Assembly (NCBI GenBank): GCA_030549775.1
Contig: CM060177.1
Coordinates: 33,262,514-33,326,513 of the forward strand
Length of the DNA stretch: 64,000 nt
Source of the DNA: Tamarix chinensis
Lineage: Eukaryota > Streptophyta > Magnoliopsida > Caryophyllales > Tamaricaceae
Direction: 5' to 3'
Positions 11,635 through 24,157 of this stretch are shown piece after piece. The notes below the pieces were generated by a model. It did no database searches, was not told the origin of the DNA, and saw only the letters and a program-made list of their open reading frames with translations. Numbering within the stretch: position 1 is the stretch's first letter; every line of letters starts with the position of its first letter. The translations under genes and the position numbers were made by a program.

Positions 11635-12726
11635 TTATAAGAAGCTCACCCACTTTGCATGCTTCAGACTAACTTTCTTTTGACCATGTAAGTATTTCAA
11701 ACTCTCATGATCCGAGTGTAACACAAATGGTTTGGGCCTCAAATAATGACTCCATGACCCTAAGCTCCATATGATGGAAAATAATTCCTTATCATAAGTC
11801 GAATAGTTAAGTTTGGCACCATTCAACTTTTTAGAAAAAAATGCCATAGGTTTCTTTTCTTGAGAGAGGACACCCCCCATCCCAACCCCGCTAGCATCAC
11901 AAGTCACTTCAAAAAGTAGATCAAAGTTGGGTAAAGATAGGACAAGAGCATTATATAGTTTAGTTCTGAGGGTTTCAAATGCTTGAATAGCTTCTTGTCC
12001 CCATTTAAATTCACCTTTTTTCATGAGTTGAGTAATCGATGCAGCTATAGTAGAGAAATCCTTAATGAACCTTCTATAAAAACTAGCCAACCTATGGAAA
12101 CTTCTTACATCATGTGCATATTTAGGGATAGGCCACTCTTGTATAGCTTTAATCTTATTAGGATCCACTTTAATACCCTTGCCACTAACAATATAGCCTA
12201 GGAAAACTACACTTGGAAGCATGAAATCACATTTCTCTAGTTTTCCTTAAAGTTTAGCTTCCCTTAGCTTATCAAATAATTTTCTCAAATGTACCAGGTG
12301 ATCATATCCATTTCTACTATACACAAGTATATCATCCAAACAGACAATAATAAATTCACCAAGGAAAGGTCAAAGAACTTCATTCATAAGTCTCATGAAT
12401 AAACTAGGTGCATTACATATCCCAAAAGGCATAACCATCCACTCATAGAGACCATATTTAGTTTTGAAAGCGGTTTTCCACTCATCTCTGTCCCTAATCC
12501 TCATTTGATGGTAACCACTTCTTAAATCAATTTTGGAAAATACTTGTGCACCACAAATTTCATCTAAAATATCATCTAACCTAGGCATAGGAAAATGATA
12601 TTTGATAGTAATGTTATTTACGGCTCTAGATTCTATGCACATGCTCCAAGTGCCATCTTTCTTAGGAACTAGTAGGGCAGGTACACTACAAGGGCTCATA
12701 CTTTCTCTCACAAATACTTTGTCCAT
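11635..12726 (-). pseudogene. Reverse transcriptase / RNase H of the Ty3/gypsy element
   Basis: The RT fingers and palm lie at 12370-12726 ([47 protein letters not shown]). The catalytic block follows at about 12320-12350 as CLDDILVYS, where the family normally has (Y/F)xDD; both Asp residues remain. The 11635-12222 frame continues with [18 protein letters not shown], then RNase H ([44 protein letters not shown]). One in-frame stop lies between the two frames. This is the best-preserved part of the element. Confidence 0.88.
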
Positions 12727-13469
12727 AAGCTCTTGTATTTGTTTTTGTAATTCCTTAGCTTCTCCGGGGTTACATCTATAAGTAGGTTTATTAGGGAGGG
12801 CATTCCAGGATTAAGATCGATAGCATGTTCTATACCCCTTTTAGGTGGTAATCCAGGAGGTAAGTCATCGGAAAATACATCATGATACTCATCAAGTAGA
12901 TGATTTAGATTAGGATCATTATGTTGTTTCTCCCTAAGTTGAGACTCTTTAGAAACTAAGGCATAACAAATTCCCTCTTCTTCTATGCATCTTTCTATAG
13001 CCTTTTCATGTAGAAATAATCTCCTTTTATCGTTACTTAAAGGCGTAATATCACATAGAGAAGGTGTTAATCTATACAATTGCTTTCCCTTTTTCACAAA
13101 ATATTCATTATTCATGCCATCATGAGTTGATTTTCTATCATATTGACATGGACGTCCTAAAATTAAACCACAAGCATCCATAGGCAAGACATCACACAAG
13201 ACTTCATCATGGTAGTCTCTAATGCAAAATGATAATAGGGTTTGCTTATTTACCTTAGCTCCTTTATCTTTATTTAACCATTTTAAAGAATAAGGTTTAG
13301 GATGATAAGTAGTCTCTAACCCAAGATTTTTGACCATTGCTTCACTCGCAACATTAGTGCATGAACCACTATCAATAATGAGTCTACAAACCATATCACT
13401 TATTTTATATTTAGTTTTAAAAATTTTCTTCCGTTGAGTAGGTGTCACATTAGGTTGTATTTGTAACAC
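12708..13469 (-). pseudogene. Aspartic protease and RT N-terminus of the Ty3/gypsy element
   Basis: 253 codons open. The retropepsin-type active site reads LIIDSGSCTNVAS, with the DSG at 13366-13374 intact, and LILGRPCQYDRKS follows about 70 residues later. The tail carries the linker to RT ([20 protein letters not shown]). A frameshift at about 12720 separates it from the RT frame. Upstream a stop separates it from gag. In the living family these are one polyprotein. Confidence 0.85.
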
Positions 13470-13479
13470 TCATTGAAGC

Positions 13480-14672
13480 ACAAAACATGGGTCTCCATCT
13501 TCTTCACCCATGGTTAAAATATCAGGAGGAGATTCGGTTTCTAGGTCATCATCTTCACTACATGGTTCCATTTCTTCTATTTCACCTAAGGTCAAAGTTA
13601 TTTGGTTAGGAAATTTTATAGAAATGTTTCCATATCATGTACACTTAAAACATTGTTTATTAGAGATCTCAACCATCTTATTTTTACCTTTTTCATCTCG
13701 ATTATCTTTCTTATCATAAGAGGATGTAGATGATGCATGCGTTCCAGATTTAGGCATAAATGATGTATTCAAATATGGTTTAGATGAAGTTGAAGCATTA
13801 GATTTAGCATAATATTTGGTTAATTTCTTTTATCTCTCAACTTTTAATGCCAACTTAATCAAGTCATCCAGGGAATCATGGAAAAACATGTCAACTTTGT
13901 GACGTATCAAATTATTAAGTCCATCTAAGTATCTAGCACATTTTTGTTCTTTCCTTTCTTGTACATCACATATAAGCGCTAGTTTTTCAAACTCTCTAGC
14001 GTACTCTTCCACACTAAGCAATCCTTGCCTTGGGGTTGTCATTTTTACATACATGTCTTGTTCATATTCCCTAGGTAAAAATTTTCTTCCTAGGTGCTTT
14101 TTAAGTTTCTCCTATGACTTAATTTTTGACTCTTCTAGCCTTTCTCTTGTCTTTTTCAAATTATCATACCAAATCCTAGCAAACCTTTTAAATTTAAGAG
14201 TAGCAAGTTTACACTTTCTTTCATCATCATACTCTTTAAATTAAAAAATAGCTTCTATCTCATGAAACTATTCAAAAAATAATTTCACATTTAATTCGCC
14301 ATAAAAATCAAGGAGATCTAGTTTTATACCTTTATCCTCATTATGTGTATGTATTACTTGAGTTTGATGTGGTCTTATATGGTTTATTGATCCTTGAGAA
14401 CCAAATTCTTCTTCTCCATCTTCGATGTACTCCATTTTTGAATTCACATGCCCTCCTTTGACTTGAATAGCACATCTCACCATTCCCTCTACACGATCTT
14501 GAGTTAGTTCCATCTGATTTTGTAGTTGTTGAAGCTTTTCTTGATCTACTATTTTAGCTTCTATACTTTGAAGCTGTTTTTGTTGTTATACATTGGTCTT
14601 AAGTTGTTCATCCATTCAAGTGGTAAGGCTTTTGATAGACTCTACCAAAGCTCGCACGTCTTCACTAGCCAT
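13480..14672 (-). pseudogene. Gag of the Ty3/gypsy element, with a ruined zinc knuckle
   Basis: The likely start is the ATG at 14672 (MASEDVRALVES). A Gln-rich coiled-coil-like stretch follows (14520-14640, two stops), then KLDLLDFYGEL and the capsid-like retrotransposon gag domain (LSVEEYAREFEKLALICDV, ARYLDGLNNLIRHKVD; 13830-14054). Near 13602-13655 the CCHC knuckle reads CFKC, a stop, YGN, then ISIKFPN, so the His and last Cys are gone. Gag normally forms the particle that packages element RNA. Multiple stops make it inactive. Confidence 0.8.
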
Positions 14673-15402
14673 AACATTCTATTTCTCAATGTAACTCACA
14701 ACCTTTAATAAAGAATAACAACCAAAGGTGTTTTTGGTAGATTTAAGTGCATTAGTGGGGTGTAGGGTAGTTCTTGATAGGGTTTAAGTGATTCTTGGTA
14801 TTTTCTTGAATGATTTATCACATAAGAAGTATAGGTGTATAAGACATGTAGGATGATTCTTAGATTGGTATGGATGGTTTCTTGATGGATGTTACGTAGA
14901 AGACATGTAGGAGAAAAGGAGAGAATTTTGAATGGAGGATGGTGTTTATCTTCAAGTTGAAGATATTATCTTATTGTATAACTTGAAGATGGTAATAGAG
15001 AAGGAGAATATAGGTATGAAGGATGGGAGATGAATTATAGGATTCAAATATTGTAGGTAATATTCGAACCTTAATGGAAATTGCTTGGAGTATATGGAAT
15101 ATAGATTGAAGATATGTAAGGAGAGGAGTTGGTGGTATCGAAGTTAACTTTTATTTTTTAAGGTGGATGAGGGAATGAAGGGAATGTTTGAACATTTGAA
15201 GATTAAGGTATACTCGACTTGAGTATTGAAACTTCAATTGAAGACGTTGTAGATCTTCAAACAAGACTTGACTTGAAGGTGGAAGAAAGGTTGAAGATAT
15301 ACTATCTTGGCACCTTTCTTAGATGAACATGGTTCTTGCAGTCGAATACAAGAAGGTTGAATGCTATGCTAGATGACATGAAAGAAGCCAAAAAAATTAT
15401 TT
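14673..15402 (-). other. 5' untranslated leader of the Ty3/gypsy element
   Basis: The stretch between the gag start and the primer-binding site. It is purine-rich on the plus strand and carries no frame that looks coding. Phrases like TTGAAGAT and GAAGAT recur many times, giving weak internal repetitiveness. Confidence 0.6.
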
Positions 15403-15415
15403 GGCTTTGATATCA
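15403..15415 (-). other. Primer-binding site, initiator-Met tRNA type
   Basis: On the minus strand, TGATATCAAAGCC lies a few bases inside the 5' LTR. It resembles the common plant PBS TGGTATCAGAGCC complementary to the 3' end of tRNA-iMet, with two mismatches. Confidence 0.65.
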
Positions 15416-15419
15416 AAAA

Positions 15420-16295
15420 TGATGCAAATCAAAGTAGGAGAAGCGTTGATCATGAAGTTTTGGGCTGATCTTCAATTATATTTGAAGTTGTAAAGAAAGA
15501 CAATGCACTGTTTTTGGTTTTAGTAAGCTACGAAAGAAAAAAAATGATCTTCAATCAAGAACTCAATGGGATGGAATAACTTTGAATGAATCAGTGGAAA
15601 ATATTCAAAGGCTTCTATTTAGGATGTTACCCCAGGTAATTTCCTATCTAGAATTCAATCTCAAAGAGAGGATACTCAAGTGTTAAACTTGTAGATTTTT
15701 ATTATTTGAACTCAAAGATTGCGTGTACAATGACATAGGGTGGTATTCATGGGCTTCTTAACAACTAGTTAGCTGACTAACTATGTAGAGTTAGTAGAAA
15801 ACTAGCCGTTAGGAATCTTAATGCAAGCTAGTCTTAACAACCTGAATTAAGATCCTATAATCCCTAACCCTAATCGTAATATCATCATTTAAAAGATATT
15901 AATGAAAATAATTAAAAAAAATTGCAACCGACTATGGTGCATACATAAAATAACAACAAAACCCTAATTTACATGAAATATATCCTAGGGTTTACAACAA
16001 GTTTAATATAACTAATGAGATCATCATATGAAGCTTATTGGATTGTCATCCCATTTATTCCATAGCTTTGCATGCTTTGAATGCATTGTAAATGGTAGGT
16101 ATCTTCATGTATCTTGACTTCTTCAAATATCAAATGTCTTCATCTTGTAAATATGTAACATACCTACAAGAACATCTTAAAGTCTTTTCAATATCAATGA
16201 TAGAAGTATTATCAAGAATGTTTAAGATGATCGACTCCATTATTAGAAATGCTAATTCCTCATTATCTTGAGGTTCACTAGATTCTCTTGCATCA
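15420..16295 (-). repeat. 5' LTR (right copy) of the 9.4-16.3 kb Ty3/gypsy element
   Basis: 876 bp, near-colinear with 9412-10288. It begins TGATGCAAATC and ends TTGCATCA. Confidence 0.92.
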
Positions 16296-16680
16296 CCCTG
16301 ACTAAAAAAAAAAAAATTCTCCAATAAGAATTCCCAAATTTGAATATGATTCCCAAATTTTCTCCCAAATATGAACAAAACCCATAAAGAAAATTATCAT
16401 CCCTACATACTAATTTATTGGTGTGAGTATAGTTAAACCCTTTTGTTGTCAATTTTAGTGTTAGTGAATAAGGGTATTGTTCTATACTGGGGTTTGTGAA
16501 GGCTCACCTTTATTTAGTTAGCTCACAAATAATAATAATAATAATAAACTCTAAATCACACAAAAATAAATAATAATAAAATAATAGGGGTTTTAAAAAT
16601 AGAAAAATAATAAATAACATAAAATAATAAAAATATATGAATGCAAATATGATCAATGTGCTAAAGAAATTGAAATCCAC
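16296..16680. other. AT-rich spacer, possible part of a retroelement LTR interrupted by the CACTA
   Basis: No coding frame. It contains (AAT)n at 16527-16547 and ends in ..CCAC immediately before the proposed CACTA left end. With 43698-44721 it could form the two halves of one LTR split by the CACTA; this is speculative. Confidence 0.3.
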
Positions 16681-16899
16681 CACTAAACTAGATGGAAATA
16701 TAATAATAATTTCTAAGTTATCTTTTAATCACAAGAAAGAGACTGACTAAGCTGCAAGCCAAAATCATGTATATATACCTTATGTTACTTTCTTGAAATA
16801 ATTAACATGAAAAAACACCAATGTTAAATCATATTAAATGCTAGCATTAAATCCTAATACGTATTAAATAAGCATTAAATATATCAGTTTTTTTTAATA

Positions 16900-17125
16900 A
16901 AAGCATTGTTAAAACACACCCAATTTAGGATTTTAATCATTGATTACTCATTTATTAAACCATAATTCGAATTAAAATGAGCATTAAATTCATCTTTTAA
17001 TAACAATTTTATACATAACCATTATTAAAATTATCAAATTTTATGTTTTTAATAACGGTTCTTACTAAACCATTATTAAAACTTATAATAACAGTTTTGA
17101 GTAAGAATTGTTATTAAAACTTGTC
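16900..17125. repeat. Subterminal repeats, 3' side of the large CACTA
   Basis: Motifs such as AATAACGGTTCTTACTAAACC, AACCATTATTAAAACTT and TTGTTATTAAAAC recur in both orientations. Such short repeats are the transposase-binding sites of CACTA elements. The same motif is present at 43440-43694 at the other end. Confidence 0.6.
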
Positions 17126-17218
17126 TCTTTTCTTATATATTTTTGCAGTTTTGTTCTAAGCCACATACACAATTATATGTTCAAATATTTACCAAATCTG
17201 TGATGTAAAATAACATTA

Positions 17219-17258
17219 ATTCATATATACACACACACACACACATATATATATATAA
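17219..17258. repeat. Compound (CA)n/(TA)n microsatellite
   Basis: About ten CA units followed by TA units, inside the large CACTA. Confidence 0.85.
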
Positions 17259-17761
17259 GCATTCATGTCTTCCTCCCAAATGATACTACATACTTTCAAT
17301 CAATCTGTAATTAGTATATCTTAGTACACTCTACATATCCAAGAATTAAATTTAGTAGGCGTACCATAACTTGGTAACTTTGCACTCTAAAGTTAGAAGT
17401 CTATAGATAATATCCTAGATGACCAAAAGACATAGATGAAATAAAAACCTAAACATGTATATAGAATGTAGATCCCTAATACCGAATGTAGGAGTGCAGG
17501 TGCATAGCCACTGGTGTAAAACTACAAATTCACAAGTTTTGATAATTTAGTTAGTACTTAAGTCAAGTACCAAATATATATGTCATGATTCATTAAAGAA
17601 AAAATGTGGAAAAAAAAACGTACATGGCTTGGATCTATGTTCATTGATCTATTTGGGAGTATTAGATCCAATGCTCTACAAACATAATATCCATATTCAA
17701 CGTTGTTCTACTGTTGTGGACACTATCAAATAAATTCACTTAGCTCTCTAACTATTAGATA

Positions 17762-18165
17762 TTAATTCAAATTAAAAATATATAAAATATTTATCTTCCT
17801 ATTTACCATTACAGGCTTATATTTAAGACTTTTTGGGTCTAGGACACCATTTCTACCTCTCCCCTGATACGTCGTTTGTAGTGCCCTAATAAATAGAGTT
17901 GGATACATAATATTGTAACTATATATACCTAAAATAATTAAAGTAGAATATATGCATAAATAAATTAATGAAGTGAGAAGTAAAAAGCATATTAATATGT
18001 CAATAAATTCTTTCCCACTGTGACAAGCGATGTTAATAGGCACGTCATACATTCGAAGGGAATCAAACACATAGACTTTATTATGATCAAGTTGGAGGGC
18101 GCACAAAACCTAATGTTCACTTGACAGGTGAGGAATGAGATAAAGATTGTTGTATCCCTTGCTTA
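17762..18165 (-). pseudogene. Ulp1-like (C48) cysteine protease fragment carried by the CACTA
   Basis: Minus-strand translation gives YLIPHLSSEH, a stop where Trp is expected, then VLCALQLDHNKVYVFDSL. This fits the HW...(L/V)D-SL part of Ulp1/SENP-type proteases, with the catalytic His and Asp present. I could not find the downstream Gln/Cys part (normally ..CG.YV). The TGG-to-TAG change right after the His, and the missing Cys block, indicate inactivity. Ulp1-like domains are known passengers of plant CACTA and Mutator-like elements. Their normal activity is cleavage of SUMO conjugates; the role in transposition is unknown. Confidence 0.55.
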
Positions 18166-18746
18166 AAATGTGATCTGCTTGATAGTTTATATGCCTAGCC
18201 TCTCTTATTGTAGTACTGTCAACTATGTAGTATGGGCACACAAATACAATAAAGGACAATATTCCCTCTGTCGTAGCACCACTAGCTACCGACCTATGGA
18301 TGAAAATAATAGTGTGTATTTATTAATAACGGATAACTCATATAAGATATCTTAAAAATTTCAATGCAACAAAAAGTACTAAAATCTAAAATATAAAATA
18401 ATACTTACATAACATATACGGTGACACTTATAGTTGGCATCCATTCTTAATTATAAATATCACTTATATCAACTACCGATACCATATAAATAGCATCGTC
18501 CCTCCCAACATACTCAGGAAAACTATCTATTAAAATATAATTGTCATCGAGGTAGTTTTAGGCATAGAAATACAAAATGCCAGAGCAAGTGTCAGTTGGT
18601 TATTCTCTAAAGATGGAATCATTTTTGGGGTAACTAATTTTTTTTATTTAGCACTATTTCTTTTAGCAATACCCTCTTTTATGTTGCTCGTTCTGCCAGT
18701 ACCTATATTTCCCATTCTCTTAGAAGCATTCTTCTTTTTCAATTCC

Positions 18747-18779
18747 TTAATTCATAATAATAAACAAACTATAATGAGC

Positions 18780-18810
<31 letters not shown>

Positions 18811-18935
18811 TAAGGTATAAATAATGTAATTAACAAATAAGGTCTAATAATGATAGAGAATGTCATTACCTCTTCACTAGTGAGACGTATATGATCTACG
18901 GTCCAAGACACGAAGCTTCCATAAGCTTCCAGCAC
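18747..18935 (-). pseudogene. Fragment resembling the DUF8039-type segment upstream of CACTA Ulp1 domains
   Basis: The frame contains EAYGSFVSWTVDHIRLTSEE, which resembles the (I/Y)GTFVAWP..LI segment that precedes Ulp1 domains in many plant CACTA-encoded proteins. Its place, about 0.8 kb upstream of the Ulp1 fragment in transcription order, fits. A (TA)n run at 18780-18807 lies in its 3' half, so only the first part is likely exon. Confidence 0.4.
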
Positions 18936-19679
18936 TGTGGCTGCCTGATTACCTTCTTTATAATAAAGTAAGGGTGCACTACTAATGACTGAAGTGTTAA
19001 TACTTACTGTTCATGTATTTAGAGCCAATTTATACCCATGGACTGTTTGCATTTGGGTACTATGATTGATGTGTGCGATACATTTTACAAAAGAGTTGAA
19101 AGGTCATTCGCTAACAAGTCATATTTATGCAAACCATGAAATAAAATATTACACATTGTTAATTATTTATGATATTAAATACAATTAATAACAATTCATA
19201 GTTCTTAATGCTTACCTCAAGAAGAGAAGAATAATAGAAGAAATATGTACATGAGCTTTACAACTATCTCTAACACTATTTACATTAGGTATATGAAGCT
19301 GGTCATAGTTAAATAAATCATATGGCTTATACCCTTGATATTTGATAAATGAAAACTCTTGCTCTATTATTTCCATCCATTCAAATTCTATGTTTAATTT
19401 TAGGTGAGGATAGCCACTTTCTCATTGGTGCTACGAGAACCATGAGATAGACAATGTTATATAACTCCTAATCTAAGATCATGAGTATTTTAGGGTGTTC
19501 TATAACTCCTGTAGCCTGTGACACAATGTTATATTGGTCCACACCCTCCACAGAATCTAGCGTTTCAAGTTCATCATGTAATGTATGTAATATATTTAAA
19601 TTTAGCTTATAGGAATAAATATAATATAATAATTTGCTTAGAGAAAACTAAGTAGGGTTTGAGATATCTATAAACTTAA

Positions 19680-20660
19680 CATTTTTTTCCAGCACCTTCT
19701 ACATTTTCATTAAGATATCCATCTTTTGTTGCTTCAGCCTTCTTCTATAATGTACCAATATTGATGGACAAAATACATAGATCCAAGTCCTAGGCTATAC
19801 GTTGTAAATCACATATTAATATTACAATATGATTATCATTATAACATTAAACTTGAACATTTAAATAGATAAATCAAAATCTCATACCAACTCTTCTTCA
19901 AGGCCTCAATAGCCTTTGCAAGCCATATTATGCCGGTACTTATTCTACTTAGCAATCTCTTTATTTTTGTCACTTTTTTCCTATGTTACGAGACAAAATA
20001 TAAACTCATGGTTATTTAAATATCAATAAAATATTTTTAATCAAAAATTTGAATTGTTATCTAACAAATACCATAAAATCCTCCAAAAGACAACATGCAA
20101 TAAATTAGTTCCAACTATCTTGATCAATGAAACCGTAACGTTTGGATAGGTTCTAGCGAAGAGAGTCATCCCTCTTTCTGTATATTTTTCTACTTTCCAA
20201 CTACACCCTAAATATTCTTAGATGCTCACTACAATATCAAAGAAGTCATTTCTTCCTCATTTTTGGGACATCTAAGACTCTCTATAAAATAATACATATA
20301 TATGTATACCGATGTTAATGTATTAAAATTAATAACATTTGACATACAAAAATTATTAAATAAAACAATATATTTACCGTGAATACCAAATATGCTTCTT
20401 GTGAGCCTTTAGATCTTGCTTCTAATTATTATAGGAAATAGGAACACGATTACAAGTGACAAGTGATATATATGTCAGAAACATGTCTGCATATCAGCTA
20501 ATTGGACGTTTATAAGTATTTCATCCCTACTCACTTTGTTCTCCTCTATTCCGCATGTCAGTGATGATTCTCATAATAGTAGGGTCTCTCTTATTTTCTT
20601 CATCATTACTGTTCATATCAACTTTTTTATTGACCATATATCTACAAAATATCAATAAAT
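19680..20660 (-). pseudogene. TnpA-like (Transposase_24 / Ptta-En/Spm) gene remnant
   Basis: Minus-strand fragments: KSDKNKEIAK, a stop, then HNMACKGY and GLEEEL (19885-19985), ending at a good donor (TTG|GTATGAG). This matches the (K)NK..R.K..H..G.KSFA core of the plant En/Spm-type TnpA-related domain. Fragments on either side (RYGFIDQDSWN near 20110-20150; KKMDILMK-like near 19700) fit in order. TnpA-type proteins bind subterminal repeats and assist excision. Several stops are present and exon borders are uncertain. Confidence 0.5.
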
Positions 20661-20819
20661 AAATTATGTTAGAATGTTATGTAATTCCCTTGTGAACTAA
20701 ATTATTTTTAAACACAATACATATAATAATCAGGAAGGTCAGCATATGCATTTAAAAAATAAGCACACATATCATATGTTACAATATTATTATCCTCGTT
20801 GTCTTCTTTTACTTCTTTT

Positions 20820-21330
20820 TGGATTGGTTTCATGATCTAATGCATATATTACTTCACGATGATCATCCCTTACATATACTTTCCCCTCATTAATGTTATT
20901 GTTATCCTTGTTCAATGATTGAGTTGCTTGCATAGTTGAGACACACTCTTTATCCTAATTGGCATCATTTTCATCATCACATTCATTGGCATTTCTTTTC
21001 TTTGTAGATAGTACTATAGACCATCTATTATCAATGAGATTAATGATAATGTATACTTGTATTGCTTTTGATGCCAAGATGAATGGGTTTTGTTTATGCT
21101 TTACCCTATTAAGATCTACTAATGTGAATCCATCTTCATATCTAACCCTATAGCTATTATCAATCCATCTACAAACAAATACGAGGACTTTAAATATAGT
21201 ATAATCTAATTCCCATATGCGTTTAATCACACCCTAATAATTCATATATTCATATGTTGGATTCTTATCCTTAGCACTAGCAACATGCATTACCTTAGCC
21301 ACTAAAGTCACCCCACTATTCTACATTATA
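20820..21330 (-). pseudogene. DUF4216-type C-terminal segment of the Tnp2 region
   Basis: The frame 20955-21230 reads IKRIWELDYTIFKVLVFVC, then RYEDGFTLVDLNRV and NPFILASKAIQVYII, matching the DUF4216 pattern usually found C-terminal to the CACTA transposase core. Upstream bases 21230-21330 add AKVMHVASAKDKNPTYEY-like sequence in the same frame, interrupted by a TAG just before the Met at 21230. The acidic tail (NECDDENDAN) leads to a stop. Confidence 0.7.
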
Positions 21331-21532
21331 CTCTTCTCATCTTACTATGTTTATATAAAAATTGTAACCATTTATGGCATAATTGGTATTTGGGAAAACT
21401 TCATAATAGGGTTTTTGATACAACTAATGCACAGTTTCAAAAATTAAAGTTAGGGAATGTCCAATGAATGGAATGATGTAATCTCTTAGCCAATCGATAA
21501 AGGAAAGATTATGTTTATTGATTATCAATTTT

Positions 21533-22470
21533 TTATGTTAAAGAATAAGGGTAGAAAGTACATTTCAATTTGCACAAAGTAATCACAAACCCTCTTTTGA
21601 AGGCATCCAAACTATCAGGATGTACAAATTTGGAGAAAACTACATTAAAGAACAAATGCTTCATCAAAATTTGACAATCATGAGACTTCATGTTGATTGG
21701 TTTCAACTCTTTCATCGACACGAATCTTGTGACATTTGAAATATACCCTTCTTGAACCTTGACCCCATTAAAGAATTGACAAAATGTAATTTTCACTTTT
21801 CTAAAGGGTATATGACACGCCAGTGATAAATATGTTCTTCTTCCATTATCTCATGGTGCCAGTTCCTATCTAATACCCATTTCTTCCTTATCCAAATGAG
21901 CATTATTGCTATATATATTCTTTATTGGAACATTAAGTAATGTACTAACAAGATTGTCACATATATTTTTCTCGATATGCATCACATCAAGGGCATGTCT
22001 CATGTATAGAGATTCTCAATAAGGAAGGTTAAAGAATATAGACATATTATTCCACTCAACTAATAGAGGCTTATCTTTATTCTTCTTCCCAAACTTAACA
22101 CTCAAATGTTTCATCATTAAATACACTTGTCAACTTGTCAACCGGATTGATGTCTGCCCTTCTTCCGGGAAGTCATTGAAGGCTTTCCTTTGCACATGAT
22201 AATGATGATTCTTTGATAAAAATCTATAACGCTCAGGAAAAGTAGTCTCTCGAGTATGTGTTAGCTGAACAAATAAAGTATTCTCCCCACATATCAAGCT
22301 TGCATAATGTCCTTTCATACTATAACCTGATAAGTTGTCATATGCCAGAAAATTGTTTATAGTACAGAATAACATTACTCTCAAAGTGAAATTTTCTTCA
22401 CTATATGCATCAAACACTTCATAGTCCATGTCCCACAAGAACTTTTAATCTTCAATCAAAGGTGCCAAAT
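21533..22470 (-). pseudogene. CACTA Tnp2 transposase core, second part (Transposase_21)
   Basis: Tnp2 catalyses excision and insertion of the element in the nucleus. After the insertion point the frame continues with YLAPLIED and WDMDYEVFDAYSEENFTLRV, then NNFLAYDNLSGYSMKGHYAS and CGENT (22130-22438). The diagnostic RHALDVMHIEKNICDN block lies at about 21965-22010, and MKSHDCQILMKHLFFN at 21660-21710. In-frame stops replace Trp or Gln codons in at least three places (22440-22460, about 22010 and 21880). Conservation is otherwise high for a dead copy, which suggests fairly recent decay. Confidence 0.85.
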
Positions 22471-22473
22471 AAA
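22471..22473. repeat. Target-site duplication (AAA), left
   Basis: AAA directly before the inner CACTA, matched by AAA at 26848-26850. Confidence 0.75.
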
Positions 22474-22790
22474 CACTACTGAAAACTAGGATTTTAACGA
22501 CCAACAAATTTCGTCGTTAATGGCCAAAATTTGGTCGCTAATGTCAATAACGACCAAACAAATTGTTGGTCGTCGGTGGTCGTTATTGCTCCCTCGCTAA
22601 AGGCTTTAACGATGACATATAATGTTGGTCGCTAAAGCAATAGCGACGGCTTATAATTTTGGTCGCTGTAAACAATAACGACCACTTATAATGTTGGTCA
22701 CTATAAGCAATAGCGACAACGTATAATGTTGGTCGTTATAAACAATAGCGACGAAAAAAACATATCATTATAAATAATATTGACGATCAA
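22474..22790. repeat. Subterminal repeats of the inner CACTA, left side
   Basis: More than ten copies, in both orientations, of a core TTGGTCG(T/C)TA / TA(A/G)CGACCA, spaced about 15-40 bp. The right counterpart is 26685-26847. These are presumptive transposase-binding sites and could fold into hairpins. Confidence 0.8.
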
Positions 22791-22961
22791 TTGTTTTTTT
22801 CTAATCATAAAGATGCGTATTGGGTTTTGGATCAGAAACAGTAGGAAAGATTTTCCCTATCGGGCGGAGGAGATGGTTCATAATATCCATGCGTTGATAT
22901 CTTAAGTGTTTTTCTTATGTCTTAAGCCTTATGTTTATCTGGGCTATGTAACATCAATTAT

Positions 22962-22963
<2 letters not shown>

Positions 22964-22999
<36 letters not shown>
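22964..22999. repeat. (TA)n microsatellite
   Basis: About 18 TA units within the inner CACTA. Confidence 0.9.
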
Positions 23000-23001
<2 letters not shown>

Positions 23002-24157
23002 CAATCTTCTCAATCCCTGTACCTGTATCCATATATATCCCTTTTAACACGTGGATATAATTTTATAAATACCTGCCTACAAACATTCAACTAAATATTC
23101 ATACAAATAGTTTGTATTACATGTGTGGTACAACAAAATATTTAATCAAATATAAATATATTACAAAAGAGCTATAGGATGTCATTGTATTATACAAATA
23201 TTATGATAAGCATCCACCTAAATATTAATCGTTCTATTCACCGAACTTAATAGACTAAGTCAGCCTATCAAAATGAATAAGATCTGCAACAATAGAAATA
23301 TAAAAACAATAATTAATGTAAGTATCAAATTAACAATGACATATCATATCAAAAGTTAATCAATCTTACATTACAAGACTTAAAGTAATACATGTATAGG
23401 TATATTAATGAATTGGTTATTTAATTTTATTTTGTCCAATTGATTAAAAGGTTTAGATAGATATCCTACATTCACAAAATTGTTTTTTCTATTACACATA
23501 TTGGAATATGAGTTCTTCTATCTAATGTTGATAAGACCAAACTAGATAGTATTGTCATGTATCTATATGGTTGGCTCAAAACACTTCAGACCTAAGATTT
23601 TCAAAGTAGCACTACACATAAAATCTTTCATTTTTCCATGACCAAACTATTATAGTGAATCATGGAGATGCTACTTTTCCAACCTTTTATTTTTAGTGTC
23701 TCGATTATTAGATAATTCTAACCATCAAAGTTCACCGAAATCCACAAGAAATGAGAAGGGATAACCAATACTCAACCAATTAACATAGTCAAATTCGAGC
23801 TGCTTGAACAGAAACATATATAGAACAAATCAAAATGCAAAGACAGTTATAGTTCTTAAGATTCCGAACTGCAAAACTCTTCCTAAGACCTACTACAATT
23901 GCAATCATTTCCACGCCCCCTCCCCATAATAGAGAAATAATATGGCACTAAAAATTTAGAAAGAAAAACGACTTATTTGAGCCTCATAAGAAACAAACGA
24001 AATCACAATGTTCCAATACCGAAATCCAAAATACTCATACCCAGTTTTCTAGCAGAGGTGGTGGTAATGAAAGCATTTGATTCATCCTTCTTAGCTTTTG
24101 ATATATATTACACCTAAAGCTTACTTGAAAACAATAACCAAATAGTAGTTAAATACA

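Larger units (their letters stand above)
9412..16295 (-). mobile_element. Ty3/gypsy LTR retrotransposon, chromovirus-like, complete but inactive
   Basis: Both LTRs, a primer-binding site, gag and pol remnants are present in the order expected for a minus-strand element of 6,884 bp. The outermost bases form the inverted repeat TGATGC...GCATCA. The flanking 5-mers are CCATG (left) and CCCTG (right), a target duplication with one mismatch. The pol order PR-RT-RNaseH-INT (reading leftward) is diagnostic of Ty3/gypsy. RT wording such as [17 protein letters not shown] suggests a chromovirus near Reina or Galadriel, but the lineage is uncertain. I count about 20 differences in the first 240 aligned LTR bases, so the insertion is old. 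Confidence 0.9.
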
